A stretch of DNA of 64,000 bases. Source: Lachnospiraceae bacterium. Lineage in GTDB: Bacteria; Bacillota; Clostridia; Lachnospirales; Lachnospiraceae. This document shows, one piece after another, positions 16,440-23,877 of the stretch. Position 1 is the stretch's first letter, and every line of letters starts with the position of its first letter. Made by a program: the position numbers and the translations under genes. The stretch covers positions 1 to 64,000 of the forward strand of contig JAAWIS010000006.1 in assembly GCA_022796475.1 (NCBI GenBank), given 5' to 3'. Below the pieces are notes generated by a model that was not told where the DNA came from, searched no databases, and was given only the letters and a program-made list of their open reading frames with translations.

Positions 16440-17420
16440 ATGAGAGAACTCCAAAAAGAGCAGCTTACAGAAGAAACAGAAACCGGTTTCCATAGGGATG
16501 ACGGAACCGAATACAAAAGAATAACGCTGGAAGACTGGCAGTGGATGAACCCGCTGATTACCACAGAGGGAGGGCTTGCTACCGATAATTGTTTCGGAAC
16601 TTATTATCTGTGGGGAGATGCGTTCGGACTTCGGATTGCAGCAAAGGGGATGCGGCTTTTGGCGTACTGCGGCACAGGCAGCCAGATTCGGTTTTATTAT
16701 CCTCATGGAACAGGCAGCCTGAAAGATGCAGTACTCTGCATGGAGAAAACGGCCAGGGAGCATCAGGCAGACCTGGAAATAAGCGGTGTAACCAGGGAAC
16801 AAAAAGAAATGCTTGCCCATTCCATGCCAGGATATTTTACGTTTAAAGAAAAACGTTCCCGGGCAGATTATATCTATGATGTGGAAAGTCTGGCTTCTCT
16901 GGCCGGAAAAAAACTTCACAGCAAGAAAAACCACTGCAACCGGTTCGAACGGGAATATCCGGATTGGCACTGGGAAATACTGGAAGAAAAACATATGAAA
17001 GATTGTTTAGCGCTTCTTTCAAAATGGGAGGATCATCATCAGGAAGGCCAGGATGATGAGATGCAGCAGGCAGAGCAGAATGCCGTGGTAAAATCCTTTC
17101 AGCATTATCACGCCCTTCATATGGCTGGCATTGCCCTTTACGCCGGAAAAACCCTGGCCGGTTTTTCTTTTGGAGAACCGATTGGGAAGCTGGGTTTTGA
17201 CGTTCATTTTGAAAAAGCAGATACAGAGATTCACGGCGCCTATGCCATGGTAAACCGGGAAATGGCAAGGATGATTCAGAGGAATTATCCAGATATTAAG
17301 TTTGTAAACCGGGAGGAAGATATGGGACTGGAAAATCTGCAGAAAGCAAAAGAGTCTTACCGTCCAGCTTTTTTGATCGAAAAATATTCAGCCTGTCATC
17401 CTACTGGACTGGGGATATAA
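16440..17420 (+). CDS. DUF2156 (LPG_synthase_C, GNAT-like) protein
   Basis: A 326-residue protein of the phosphatidylglycerol-lysyltransferase C-terminal fold (PF09924). The typical segment ADYIYDVESLASLAGKKLHS leads into SKKNHCNRF near the middle, and there is an acyltransferase-like pattern KTLAGFSFGEPIGKLGFDVHFEKAD. It has no membrane domain, unlike full MprF. The family transfers aminoacyl groups or acts as N-acyltransferases, and many single-domain members are uncharacterised. I chose the ATG at 16440, 7-8 nt after GAAAGGCGG, over a GTG at 16422. It lies 37 nt after the Gfo/Idh gene and 23 nt before the LacI regulator. Confidence 0.75.
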   Translation: MRELQKEQLTEETETGFHRDDGTEYKRITLEDWQWMNPLITTEGGLATDNCFGTYYLWGDAFGLRIAAKGMRLLAYCGTGSQIRFYYPHGTGSLKDAVLCMEKTAREHQADLEISGVTREQKEMLAHSMPGYFTFKEKRSRADYIYDVESLASLAGKKLHSKKNHCNRFEREYPDWHWEILEEKHMKDCLALLSKWEDHHQEGQDDEMQQAEQNAVVKSFQHYHALHMAGIALYAGKTLAGFSFGEPIGKLGFDVHFEKADTEIHGAYAMVNREMARMIQRNYPDIKFVNREEDMGLENLQKAKESYRPAFLIEKYSACHPTGLGI

Positions 17421-17443
17421 AGACAAGGGGAGTGAATCAGACC

Positions 17444-18433
17444 ATGACGATTTATGATATTGCGAAAATTGCCGGGGTATCTGCCAGCACAGTGTCCAGA
17501 GTAGCGAACCATAAGCCAGGAATTAAGGAAGAAACCAGAAAGCAGATTCAGGCCCTTTTGGATGAATATGATTACCGGCCCAATGAAACTGCCAGAGGAT
17601 TAGTAAACCAGTCCAGCAAAATGATTGGAATTTTAATTGCAGATATCCGGTATGCCCACCATGTGGATATTGCGTATTATATCGAAAAAGAATTGGAAAA
17701 ACATGGGTATTGCTGTCTGATTTTAAACACTGGCCTGACGGATGAGAAAAAAGTACATGCCATTAAAATGCTTTCGCAAAGAAGGGTAGACGGGGTGATT
17801 TTAGTAGGTTCTACCTTTCAATGTGATGCAGTAAAGGAAGCGTTAGCTGCTTGTTTCCGGACAGAACCAGTGGTGATTACCAATGGTTATCTGGAACTTC
17901 CGAATGTAAAAGGCGTTTTGGTTGATGAGAAAGAAGGAATGGAAGCCTGCGTAAAGCTGATGGCGAAAAAAGGACATACAAAACTGGCTTTTGTCCTTCC
18001 CAACCACACTCCAAGCAATTTATCAAAGGAGCGTGGATTCCAGGCCGGCATGGAGGCTTTGGGATGGAAGCGGGAGGATCTGTGGATTTACACATCGCCT
18101 ACTACGCTGGAAGATGGAAAGCAGGTTACAGAGGAGATTTTAAAGGATCATCCAGATGTGGAGGGGATTATATTCGGAGAGGATTTAGCGGCTGTAAGCG
18201 GAATCCGTGTTCTGGTAGATAAAAAGATTCCTATTCCAAAACAGGTTGCTGTGATCGGTGTGGATAATTCCAGGTATTGTGATATTTGTTATCCAAAACT
18301 TACATCTTTGAACAATAAGCTGGTGGAGATGAGCTTTGAGGCGGCCAGGATTCTTCTGGATGATCTGGAGGGAAGAAAAAATCCGGAAAAGATTATGCTG
18401 TTTTCCAGTATTGTAGAAAGAGAAAGCACATAA
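17444..18433 (+). CDS. LacI-family transcriptional regulator
   Basis: A 329-residue regulator. The N-terminal helix-turn-helix is TIYDIAKIAGVSASTVSRVANH with the LacI hinge that follows (YDYRPNETARGL). The rest is a periplasmic-binding-protein-like ligand domain with VIGVDNSRYCDICYPKLTSLN near the end. The start is the ATG at 17444, which places MTIYDIA at the usual N-terminus; a GTG at 17432 overlaps the ribosome binding site. It probably represses the downstream sugar-acid module. Four copies or half-copies of a CAATCGATTG palindrome, a classic LacI-type operator shape, lie in and after the next promoter. The inducer is probably a sugar acid related to the TRAP cargo. Confidence 0.9.
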   Translation: MTIYDIAKIAGVSASTVSRVANHKPGIKEETRKQIQALLDEYDYRPNETARGLVNQSSKMIGILIADIRYAHHVDIAYYIEKELEKHGYCCLILNTGLTDEKKVHAIKMLSQRRVDGVILVGSTFQCDAVKEALAACFRTEPVVITNGYLELPNVKGVLVDEKEGMEACVKLMAKKGHTKLAFVLPNHTPSNLSKERGFQAGMEALGWKREDLWIYTSPTTLEDGKQVTEEILKDHPDVEGIIFGEDLAAVSGIRVLVDKKIPIPKQVAVIGVDNSRYCDICYPKLTSLNNKLVEMSFEAARILLDDLEGRKNPEKIMLFSSIVEREST

Positions 18434-18504
18434 TGGGAGAGGAATAGGGGGAGCAAGTTAGAGCTTCAAAGCCTTATAAGCAGAAGGAGAGTATTTTCTT
18501 TGCT

Positions 18505-18520
18505 TTGCAATCGATAACGA
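18505..18520. promoter_or_regulatory. Candidate LacI-type operator O1
   Basis: TTGCAATCGATAACGA: the left half matches the palindrome TTGCAATCGATTGCAA and the right half is degenerate (13 of 16 bases overall). It lies about 106 bp upstream of the predicted -35 element of the yiaL-like gene. Confidence 0.5.
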
Positions 18521-18625
18521 AAATAAAAATAGAATGTTCTAAAATTGAAATGAAATTGGATTAATGCAGACAATATCAACAAAATCATATTATAAAAATA
18601 GTGCAAAATAACGATTAAATAGTAG

Positions 18626-18654
18626 TTGAAAAAGGAGAAATAGTGTGATATTAT
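18626..18654 (+). promoter_or_regulatory. Sigma-A promoter for the yiaL-yiaK module
   Basis: -35 TTGAAA (18626-18631), a 17-nt spacer and -10 TATTAT (18649-18654). The predicted transcription start lies just before operator O2, which would suit repression by the LacI protein encoded upstream. Confidence 0.65.
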
Positions 18655-18667
18655 GAAAACACAAGAA

Positions 18668-18683
18668 AAACAATCGATTGCAA
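18668..18683. promoter_or_regulatory. Candidate LacI-type operator O2
   Basis: Contains the perfect palindrome CAATCGATTG (18671-18680) and the right flank GCAA. It overlaps the start of the predicted transcript, a classic repressing position. Confidence 0.65.
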
Positions 18684-18705
18684 AAATGGAGCTGGATTTT
18701 AAAAT

Positions 18706-18721
18706 CTGCAATCGAAAAAGA
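18706..18721. promoter_or_regulatory. Candidate LacI operator half-site O3
   Basis: CTGCAATCGAAAAAG holds one good half (GCAATCGA, 18708-18715) and a poor second half. It lies 18 nt before the TTG start of the yiaL-like gene. Confidence 0.4.
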
Positions 18722-18738
18722 GGGGAGGAATACAGAGA

Positions 18739-19230
18739 TTGATTTACAGTCATATTAATGTTTTGGAACATTGCTGTATTTATCCGGAGCAGATTGCAAG
18801 GGCGCTTGATTTCTGCAGGGAAGCCGCTTCAAAGGAGTGGGTGGAAGACACTTACTTTTTGGAGGGTGAGCGGTTAACGGCGAAAGTTTTCAGCCGGGAA
18901 ACAGGGCCAAAGGAAGAAAAATTCCCGGAAGTACACAAGCGTTACGCGGAAGTTCAGTTTATGGCTGAGGGGGAAGAGTATATCGGATATTACCCGGATT
19001 TTGGGAAGAACCGGATAAAAGAAGACTGTCTGAAGGAAAAGGATACCTTATATTATGAAGAGAATCCGGAAGTTCAGGAAATTATGCTTCCGATGAAAGC
19101 AGGCTGTTATGCAGTCTTTTTTCCGGAGGATGTCCATCGGCCTTTTTGCCAGATGGGAAAAAAGCAGGCAGTGAAGCGGATTGTTGTTAAGATTGATGTG
19201 GACTGGCTGCGTCAATTTTCTGATAAATAA
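18739..19230 (+). CDS. yiaL: YhcH/YjgK/YiaL family protein (DUF386)
   Basis: A 163-residue cupin-like protein of the YhcH/YjgK/YiaL family. It shows the typical WVEDTYFLEGERLTAKVF, HKRYAEVQFMAEGEE and FFPEDVHRPFCQ segments; the His/Glu residues in HKRYAEVQ and DVH are likely metal ligands. The family often acts on sugar epimers or anomers in sialic acid, beta-galactoside and diketogulonate operons. The start is TTG at 18739 with GGGGAGGA about 10 nt upstream. It sits between candidate LacI operators O3 and O4 and is followed by a yiaK-like dehydrogenase, as in the Escherichia coli yia operon although in the reverse order. Confidence 0.85.
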   Translation: MIYSHINVLEHCCIYPEQIARALDFCREAASKEWVEDTYFLEGERLTAKVFSRETGPKEEKFPEVHKRYAEVQFMAEGEEYIGYYPDFGKNRIKEDCLKEKDTLYYEENPEVQEIMLPMKAGCYAVFFPEDVHRPFCQMGKKQAVKRIVVKIDVDWLRQFSDK

Positions 19231-19243
19231 CAATCGATTGTGA
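19228..19243. promoter_or_regulatory. Candidate LacI-type operator O4
   Basis: A second perfect CAATCGATTG (19231-19240), placed immediately after the yiaL-like stop codon and about 560 bp from O2. The pair could support repression by DNA looping. Confidence 0.6.
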
Positions 19244-19301
19244 AAGAAAAAGAAATATCAAAGTCAGATACAGAAATCAAAATCAAGTGGAGGAAAAGAA
19301 A

Positions 19302-20306
19302 ATGATGAGAGTTCCCTATGAAACCATGGTAAGCGAATTTAAGCGGGTTTTGGCAAAGAAAGGTTTTACTGAAGATCGGGCAGAAGCCGCTGCTGGAATC
19401 TTTGCCCAGAACAGCTTAGCCGGTGTGTATTCCCACGGATTGAACCGGTTCCCAAGAGTGGTGGAATACCTGGAAAAAGGCGAGATTAATCCGGACATTG
19501 TAGCCACATGCGAATTGAAATTAGGGGCTATGGAGCGCTGGAACGGCCATAGGGGATTTGGGCCTTTAAATGCAAAATTAGCTATGGACCGTGCCTGCCA
19601 GTTGGCAAAAGAGCATGGCATTGGGATTGTTGCATTGGGAAATAATAACCATTGGATGAGAGGCGGAAGCTACGGATTCCAGGCAGCGGATCAGGGCTGT
19701 ATCGGGATCTGCTGGTCTAACACCTGTCCCAATATGCCGGCCTGGGGCGGAAAAGACAGGAAAATCGGAAATAACCCCATTATCTTTGCTGTTCCGAGAA
19801 GCAATGGACAGCATGTAGTAATTGACTGTGCCGTATCTCAGTTTTCTTATGGGAAAATTGAAGACTGCAAACTGAAAGGGATTCCCCTTCCTGTTCCGGG
19901 CGGATATGATACCAAGGGCAATTTAACTACGGATCCGGCTGAAATTGAGAAAACCTGGCGGGTTCTTCCCATGGGCTACTGGAAAGGCAGCGGCATTTCG
20001 ATCGCGCTGGATTTGATTGCAACAGTTCTGACCAATGGAAATTCGGTTCATACCATCGGAACCTTTGGAGATGAGGTTGGCCTGTCTCAGATCATGATTG
20101 CTATTGATCCTTCTAAGGCTAACAGCTCAGAGCTGACGGATCAGATTGTAAATGATATTGTTGCAGATATTAAATCTTCTGAGCCGGTACAAGAAGGCGG
20201 GAAAGTTCTGTATCCTGGAGAACCGGAAGCCATGACCATCCAGGAGAATCTGGAAAAGGGAATTCCGGTTATTGAGGAAAAATGGAACCAGGTACTGGCA
20301 ATGTAA
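19302..20306 (+). CDS. yiaK: Ldh2-family dehydrogenase, probable 2,3-diketo-L-gulonate reductase (YiaK-like)
   Basis: A 334-residue malate/L-lactate-dehydrogenase-2 family enzyme. Motifs include YSHGLNRFPR (catalytic His), GIVALGNNNHWMRGG (nicotinamide cofactor region), NPIIFAVPR, and MGYWKGSGISIALDLI near the C-terminus. It is very like E. coli YiaK, which reduces 2,3-diketo-L-gulonate with NADH to 3-keto-L-gulonate. The start ATG at 19302 has GGAGG 8 nt upstream. The neighbouring yiaL-like gene and TRAP transporter support a diketogulonate or similar sugar-acid substrate. The later kinase and decarboxylase steps (yiaP, Q, R, S) are not in the window. Confidence 0.85.
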   Translation: MMRVPYETMVSEFKRVLAKKGFTEDRAEAAAGIFAQNSLAGVYSHGLNRFPRVVEYLEKGEINPDIVATCELKLGAMERWNGHRGFGPLNAKLAMDRACQLAKEHGIGIVALGNNNHWMRGGSYGFQAADQGCIGICWSNTCPNMPAWGGKDRKIGNNPIIFAVPRSNGQHVVIDCAVSQFSYGKIEDCKLKGIPLPVPGGYDTKGNLTTDPAEIEKTWRVLPMGYWKGSGISIALDLIATVLTNGNSVHTIGTFGDEVGLSQIMIAIDPSKANSSELTDQIVNDIVADIKSSEPVQEGGKVLYPGEPEAMTIQENLEKGIPVIEEKWNQVLAM

Positions 20307-20712
20307 AAAATTTGTCTGTGAGATGGTTTTATTGCTAAGTAAATAGATATCAAAAATAAGATTGATATTTTGTGAATTATTGGCAAATTGTAGTGATAAC
20401 AGATTACTAAATGTTACATAAAATGGAAATTGTAGTAAGTTTTATGACCAATTTCACAATTCGGACGGGAAAATTGGTTGAAAAATATATGAAATTATGT
20501 TAAAATTTTGATAATGGATTTGCATATGAAGAAGAACAATTGATCCAGCAGAAAAATGTGCAGGATGGTATGTATTTCCAGAGGTAGGTGTTACAGGAAC
20601 CAGGCAGGTTTCCTGAGGATGGCCGCCCAGAGTGCTGTCTGAATATAATGCGGACAGTACACCGGAAGGCGGTAACAAAATAAAAATTCAGGAAAGAGAA
20701 AGGGAAATCAAA
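20307..20712. other. Leader region upstream of the TRAP transporter
   Basis: 405 bp without a credible gene. The first half is AT-rich and holds a good promoter (20478-20506). The roughly 200-nt leader after it contains a hairpin near 20595-20617 (CAGGAACC / GGTTTCCTG). No known riboswitch class was recognised. Confidence 0.5.
20478..20506 (+). promoter_or_regulatory. Sigma-A promoter for dctPQM
   Basis: -35 TTGAAA (20478-20483), a 17-nt spacer and -10 TAAAAT (20501-20506). It implies that the TRAP genes have their own start in addition to any read-through from the yiaLK promoter. Confidence 0.6.
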
Positions 20713-21813
20713 ATGAAGAAAAAATTATCACTCGTTTTAGCAGGCGCTATGTTAGCGGCAACACTGGCAGGATGCGGTCCTACTCCTCCGGCACAGGCGC
20801 CAGCAGCTCCAGAGGCAGGAAAGGAAGCGGCAGCAGGAGGGGAAGCAGCAGCTCCGGCGGCTGATGCATCCAATGCAGAACTGAATCTGATCATTGCTTC
20901 CAACCAGACCTCACTGGACAACCCATATTCTTACGGTATGGATAAATTTAAAGAAGTAGTGGAAGACATTTCCGGCGGTAAAATCGCCGTAACCGTACAT
21001 AAGGGAACTCTTGGGGAAAATGAGAACGAACTGATTGAAAAACTGGAAATGGGCGCCGCATCTATGGTAGTGGCATCTCCTGGTTTTATGACTTCTATCG
21101 GTGTACCGGAAGTAGATATTTTCTCCCTTAACTATCTGTTTGACAGCTTTGATCACTGGGAGGCCTGTCTGGACGGTGAATTTGGCAATAAGATGAAAGA
21201 AATCGTTTCTGAAAAAACTGGAAATAACTTCCGGATTATGTCTTACTGGTCATCTTCTGTACGTGATTATTACGGAAAGAAAGATATTACGAAACCAGAG
21301 GATTTAAAAGGCATGACCATCCGTACCCAGTCTTCTCAGGTACAGCAGGACTTCTGGAAAGCCTGCGGCGCTATCCCTACTTCTGTAGCATGGGGCGAAT
21401 TATACCAGGCACTGCAGCAGGGCGTAGTGGATTCTGCTGAGAATGACTATACCAGCTTTATGTTAAAAGAGCATCACAAGACCGATAACGGAAAGCATAT
21501 TGCGGAAACTCATCATGACTATACAACCCGTCTTCTGCTGATGAGCGGACATTTCTATGATGGCTTGACAGATGAGCAGAAGGGCTGGATTGACGAGGCA
21601 GTGGAAGCCTGCACCAAGGAAGAGCGGGAAGTAGTTTACCGGATGTTCAAAGAGTCTAAGGAGAAAGTAATTGCCGACGGCGCTGTAGTAACAGAGTTTG
21701 CCGATGTGGATATCGATGCTTTTAAGGCATTAGCCCTTCCGATCCAGGATAAGTTTGCAGCAGACAACAACATGACTGCTGAACTGGAAATGATCCGTTC
21801 CCAGGCAAAATAA
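20713..21813 (+). CDS. dctP: TRAP transporter substrate-binding lipoprotein DctP
   Basis: A 366-residue binding protein. The ATG at 20713 begins a lipoprotein signal peptide (MKKKLS, hydrophobic core, lipobox LAGC with Cys21), followed by a Pro/Ala-rich linker. The mature part has DctP features: NPYSYGMDKFKEVVEDIS, GMTIRTQSSQVQQDFWKACGAIPTSVAWGEL in two parts, and YQALQQGVVDSAEND. Residues Arg in MTIRTQ and Asn in SAEND align with the carboxylate-binding Arg and its partner. It captures a sugar acid outside the cell for the DctQM permease. A hairpin right after the stop may keep its transcript more abundant than that of the permease genes. Confidence 0.9.
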   Translation: MKKKLSLVLAGAMLAATLAGCGPTPPAQAPAAPEAGKEAAAGGEAAAPAADASNAELNLIIASNQTSLDNPYSYGMDKFKEVVEDISGGKIAVTVHKGTLGENENELIEKLEMGAASMVVASPGFMTSIGVPEVDIFSLNYLFDSFDHWEACLDGEFGNKMKEIVSEKTGNNFRIMSYWSSSVRDYYGKKDITKPEDLKGMTIRTQSSQVQQDFWKACGAIPTSVAWGELYQALQQGVVDSAENDYTSFMLKEHHKTDNGKHIAETHHDYTTRLLLMSGHFYDGLTDEQKGWIDEAVEACTKEEREVVYRMFKESKEKVIADGAVVTEFADVDIDAFKALALPIQDKFAADNNMTAELEMIRSQAK

Positions 21814-21835
21814 GAGTTTCATACAAGTTGAAAAT

Positions 21836-21872
21836 GCAGCAGTCACCTGGGCGGCTGGGTGGCTGCTGTTTT
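21836..21872 (+). terminator. Attenuating terminator between dctP and dctQ
   Basis: The stem AGCAGTCACC / GGTGGCTGCT (one G-T pair) is followed by a TTTTA tract. It lies inside the TRAP operon, which suits partial termination so that the binding protein exceeds the permease. Confidence 0.7.
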
Positions 21873-21906
21873 ATTTAGCCATTTGTAGCAGACAAGGAGA
21901 GCAAAA

Positions 21907-22389
21907 ATGAAGAAAGCGATTGAGATGATGCAGAAGATCCAGATTGCGATTGGCGGATTCTTCCTGTGTATATTCCTCCTGACCGTTGTGTTCCAGATGA
22001 TGTCCCGTTATCTGGGAATCGCAGCTACCTGGACAGAAGATGTATCCATGTATTCCTTTATTTGGGCTGTGTTTATGGGCGCAGGCGCCATGGTTTATGA
22101 GAAGCGCCATTTTGCATTTACATCCATCAGTGATATGATGAAAGACGGAGTGGCAAAAAGAATTCTTTCCATTATTATTTCCATAATTATGCTGTATTTT
22201 GCTGTATTAATGGTTTATTACGGCATTCAGGTAACCAAGCAGTTCTGGAATTACACCTGGGTAAATATCCCTTCCTTTAAGAGAGGGCCAACCTGGCTGT
22301 GCCTTCCCTTATGCGGGATTACTTCTGCCATTTATCTGGTGTTTCAGATTATTGAAGACATCGGAAACGTGACGAAAGGAGGAAAATAA
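21907..22389 (+). CDS. dctQ: TRAP transporter small permease DctQ
   Basis: A 160-residue membrane protein with four predicted membrane helices and the DctQ pattern (FQMMSRYLGIAATWTEDVSMYSFIWAVFMGAGAMVYEKRHFAF, given here in outline; the TWTED and GA motifs are typical). It associates with the large subunit DctM. It is separated from dctM by 2 nt and shares its reading direction. GAGAGCAAAA precedes the ATG. Confidence 0.9.
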   Translation: MKKAIEMMQKIQIAIGGFFLCIFLLTVVFQMMSRYLGIAATWTEDVSMYSFIWAVFMGAGAMVYEKRHFAFTSISDMMKDGVAKRILSIIISIIMLYFAVLMVYYGIQVTKQFWNYTWVNIPSFKRGPTWLCLPLCGITSAIYLVFQIIEDIGNVTKGGK

Positions 22390-22391
22390 GC

Positions 22392-23678
22392 ATGGGTGCA
22401 ATTTTGGTAATTATGTTCGTTGTTTTTGTGGCAATCGGCGTACCGATTTCCTTTGCCTTAGGCGTGGTATCCTTTACCGGTATCGCTTCCATGGCTCAGA
22501 TTCCAAATACTGTTGTATTTTCCAAAATGTTTAATGGTTTAAACAGCTTTACACTCTTAGCTGTGCCGCTGTTTATTCTGGCAGCCAACCTGATGAATGA
22601 AGGTGAGATCACAGAAAAACTGATTGACTGCTGTAATGCTATGGTAGGCCATTTCCGCGGCGGCCTGGCATATTCCAATGTATTGGTATCAATGATATTT
22701 GCCGGAATCTCCGGTTCCTCCCAGGCAGATACTGCAGGTGTAGGAAAGATTTTTATCCCTGCAATGGAGAAGCAGGGATATGACAAAGGAACTTCCGTAG
22801 GCGTAACGGCAGCTTCTTCTACATTAGGCTCCATTATCCCGCCCAGTATTACCATGGTTGTGTATGCAGGCATTGCCAATGTCAGCACAGGCGCCCTTTT
22901 TATGTCGGGACTGATTCCGGGAATTTTGCTTGGTCTTGCCATGATGTTAGTGGTTAAGATGTATTCTAAGAAGAAAAATTTCCCAAAGAGCGAGCGTGTG
23001 CCCGTAAAGCAGGCACTTCATTTAGTTTACCAGTCAATGCCGGCCTTGCTGACTCCTATTATTCTGATTGGCGGTATTGTATCCGGCCTCTTTACTCCTA
23101 CAGAATCAGCGGCATTTGCAAGTATGTATGCACTGCTGGTAGGATTATTCTTCTACCGCACAATTAAGGTAAAGAATCTGCCCCGGATCTTAATTGAAAC
23201 TATGAAGATGTCGTCCCTCTCCTTATTTGCTCTGGCTACGGCCAATGCATTAGGCGAGCTTCTTAGCTACTACCAGTTAAATACAATTGTCCAGACGTTC
23301 TTCACCAATATGTCCGGGGGATGGCTGGTGTTCCTGTTAGTTGTGGTAGCCTTCTTTATGTTTGTGGGAACCTTTATGGATGCGGTTCCAGCCATGATCT
23401 TGTTTGTGCCGATTATTCTTCCCTCTGCAACAGCACTGGGAATCAGCCCGATTATTCTTGGCCTGATTATTGTAGTTACCCTGGCCCTTGGCCTGGTAAC
23501 ACCGCCGTATGGCCTTTGCCTGCTGATTGCTTCTTCCATCAGCGGCATTAAGATTGAAGATGCATTTAAGGGAACTCTGCCTTACTTCCTTTCTTCCATC
23601 ATTGTGCTGATGCTTTTAGTACTGTTCCCAACTGTATGGCTGGCAATTCCGGCAGCCATATTCCCAGGGCTGTTTTAA
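22392..23678 (+). CDS. dctM: TRAP transporter large permease DctM
   Basis: A 428-residue, roughly 12-helix membrane protein of the DctM family (IT superfamily). Family segments include VPLFILAANLMNEG, AGISGSSQADTAGVG, STLGSIIPPS and TPPYGLCLLIASSISG. It forms the sodium-driven transport channel with DctQ and receives the substrate from DctP. The yiaLK neighbours suggest 2,3-diketo-L-gulonate or a related acid as cargo, as with E. coli YiaMNO. The operon ends at the terminator at 23730-23769. Confidence 0.92.
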   Translation: MGAILVIMFVVFVAIGVPISFALGVVSFTGIASMAQIPNTVVFSKMFNGLNSFTLLAVPLFILAANLMNEGEITEKLIDCCNAMVGHFRGGLAYSNVLVSMIFAGISGSSQADTAGVGKIFIPAMEKQGYDKGTSVGVTAASSTLGSIIPPSITMVVYAGIANVSTGALFMSGLIPGILLGLAMMLVVKMYSKKKNFPKSERVPVKQALHLVYQSMPALLTPIILIGGIVSGLFTPTESAAFASMYALLVGLFFYRTIKVKNLPRILIETMKMSSLSLFALATANALGELLSYYQLNTIVQTFFTNMSGGWLVFLLVVVAFFMFVGTFMDAVPAMILFVPIILPSATALGISPIILGLIIVVTLALGLVTPPYGLCLLIASSISGIKIEDAFKGTLPYFLSSIIVLMLLVLFPTVWLAIPAAIFPGLF

Positions 23679-23729
23679 GGCATACTCTGGCTTAAATTTG
23701 AAAAAAATAAAAAATTTGAAGTAAATGGA

Positions 23730-23769
23730 AATCCTCCTTCGTTTTACGAAACAGAAGGAGGATTTTTGT
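23730..23769 (+). terminator. Intrinsic terminator after dctM
   Basis: An 11-bp stem AATCCTCCTTC / GAAGGAGGATT with a 13-nt loop, followed by TTTTTGTT. Confidence 0.85.
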
Positions 23770-23877
23770 TGTTATACAATAGGAAAATCCTTTGGATATC
23801 CTATGGGACAAAATAATTTTTGACTTTGACAGTATTATTTTTTGTGAATCAAAGTGGGAGGAAATGTGAGGCAGGAC

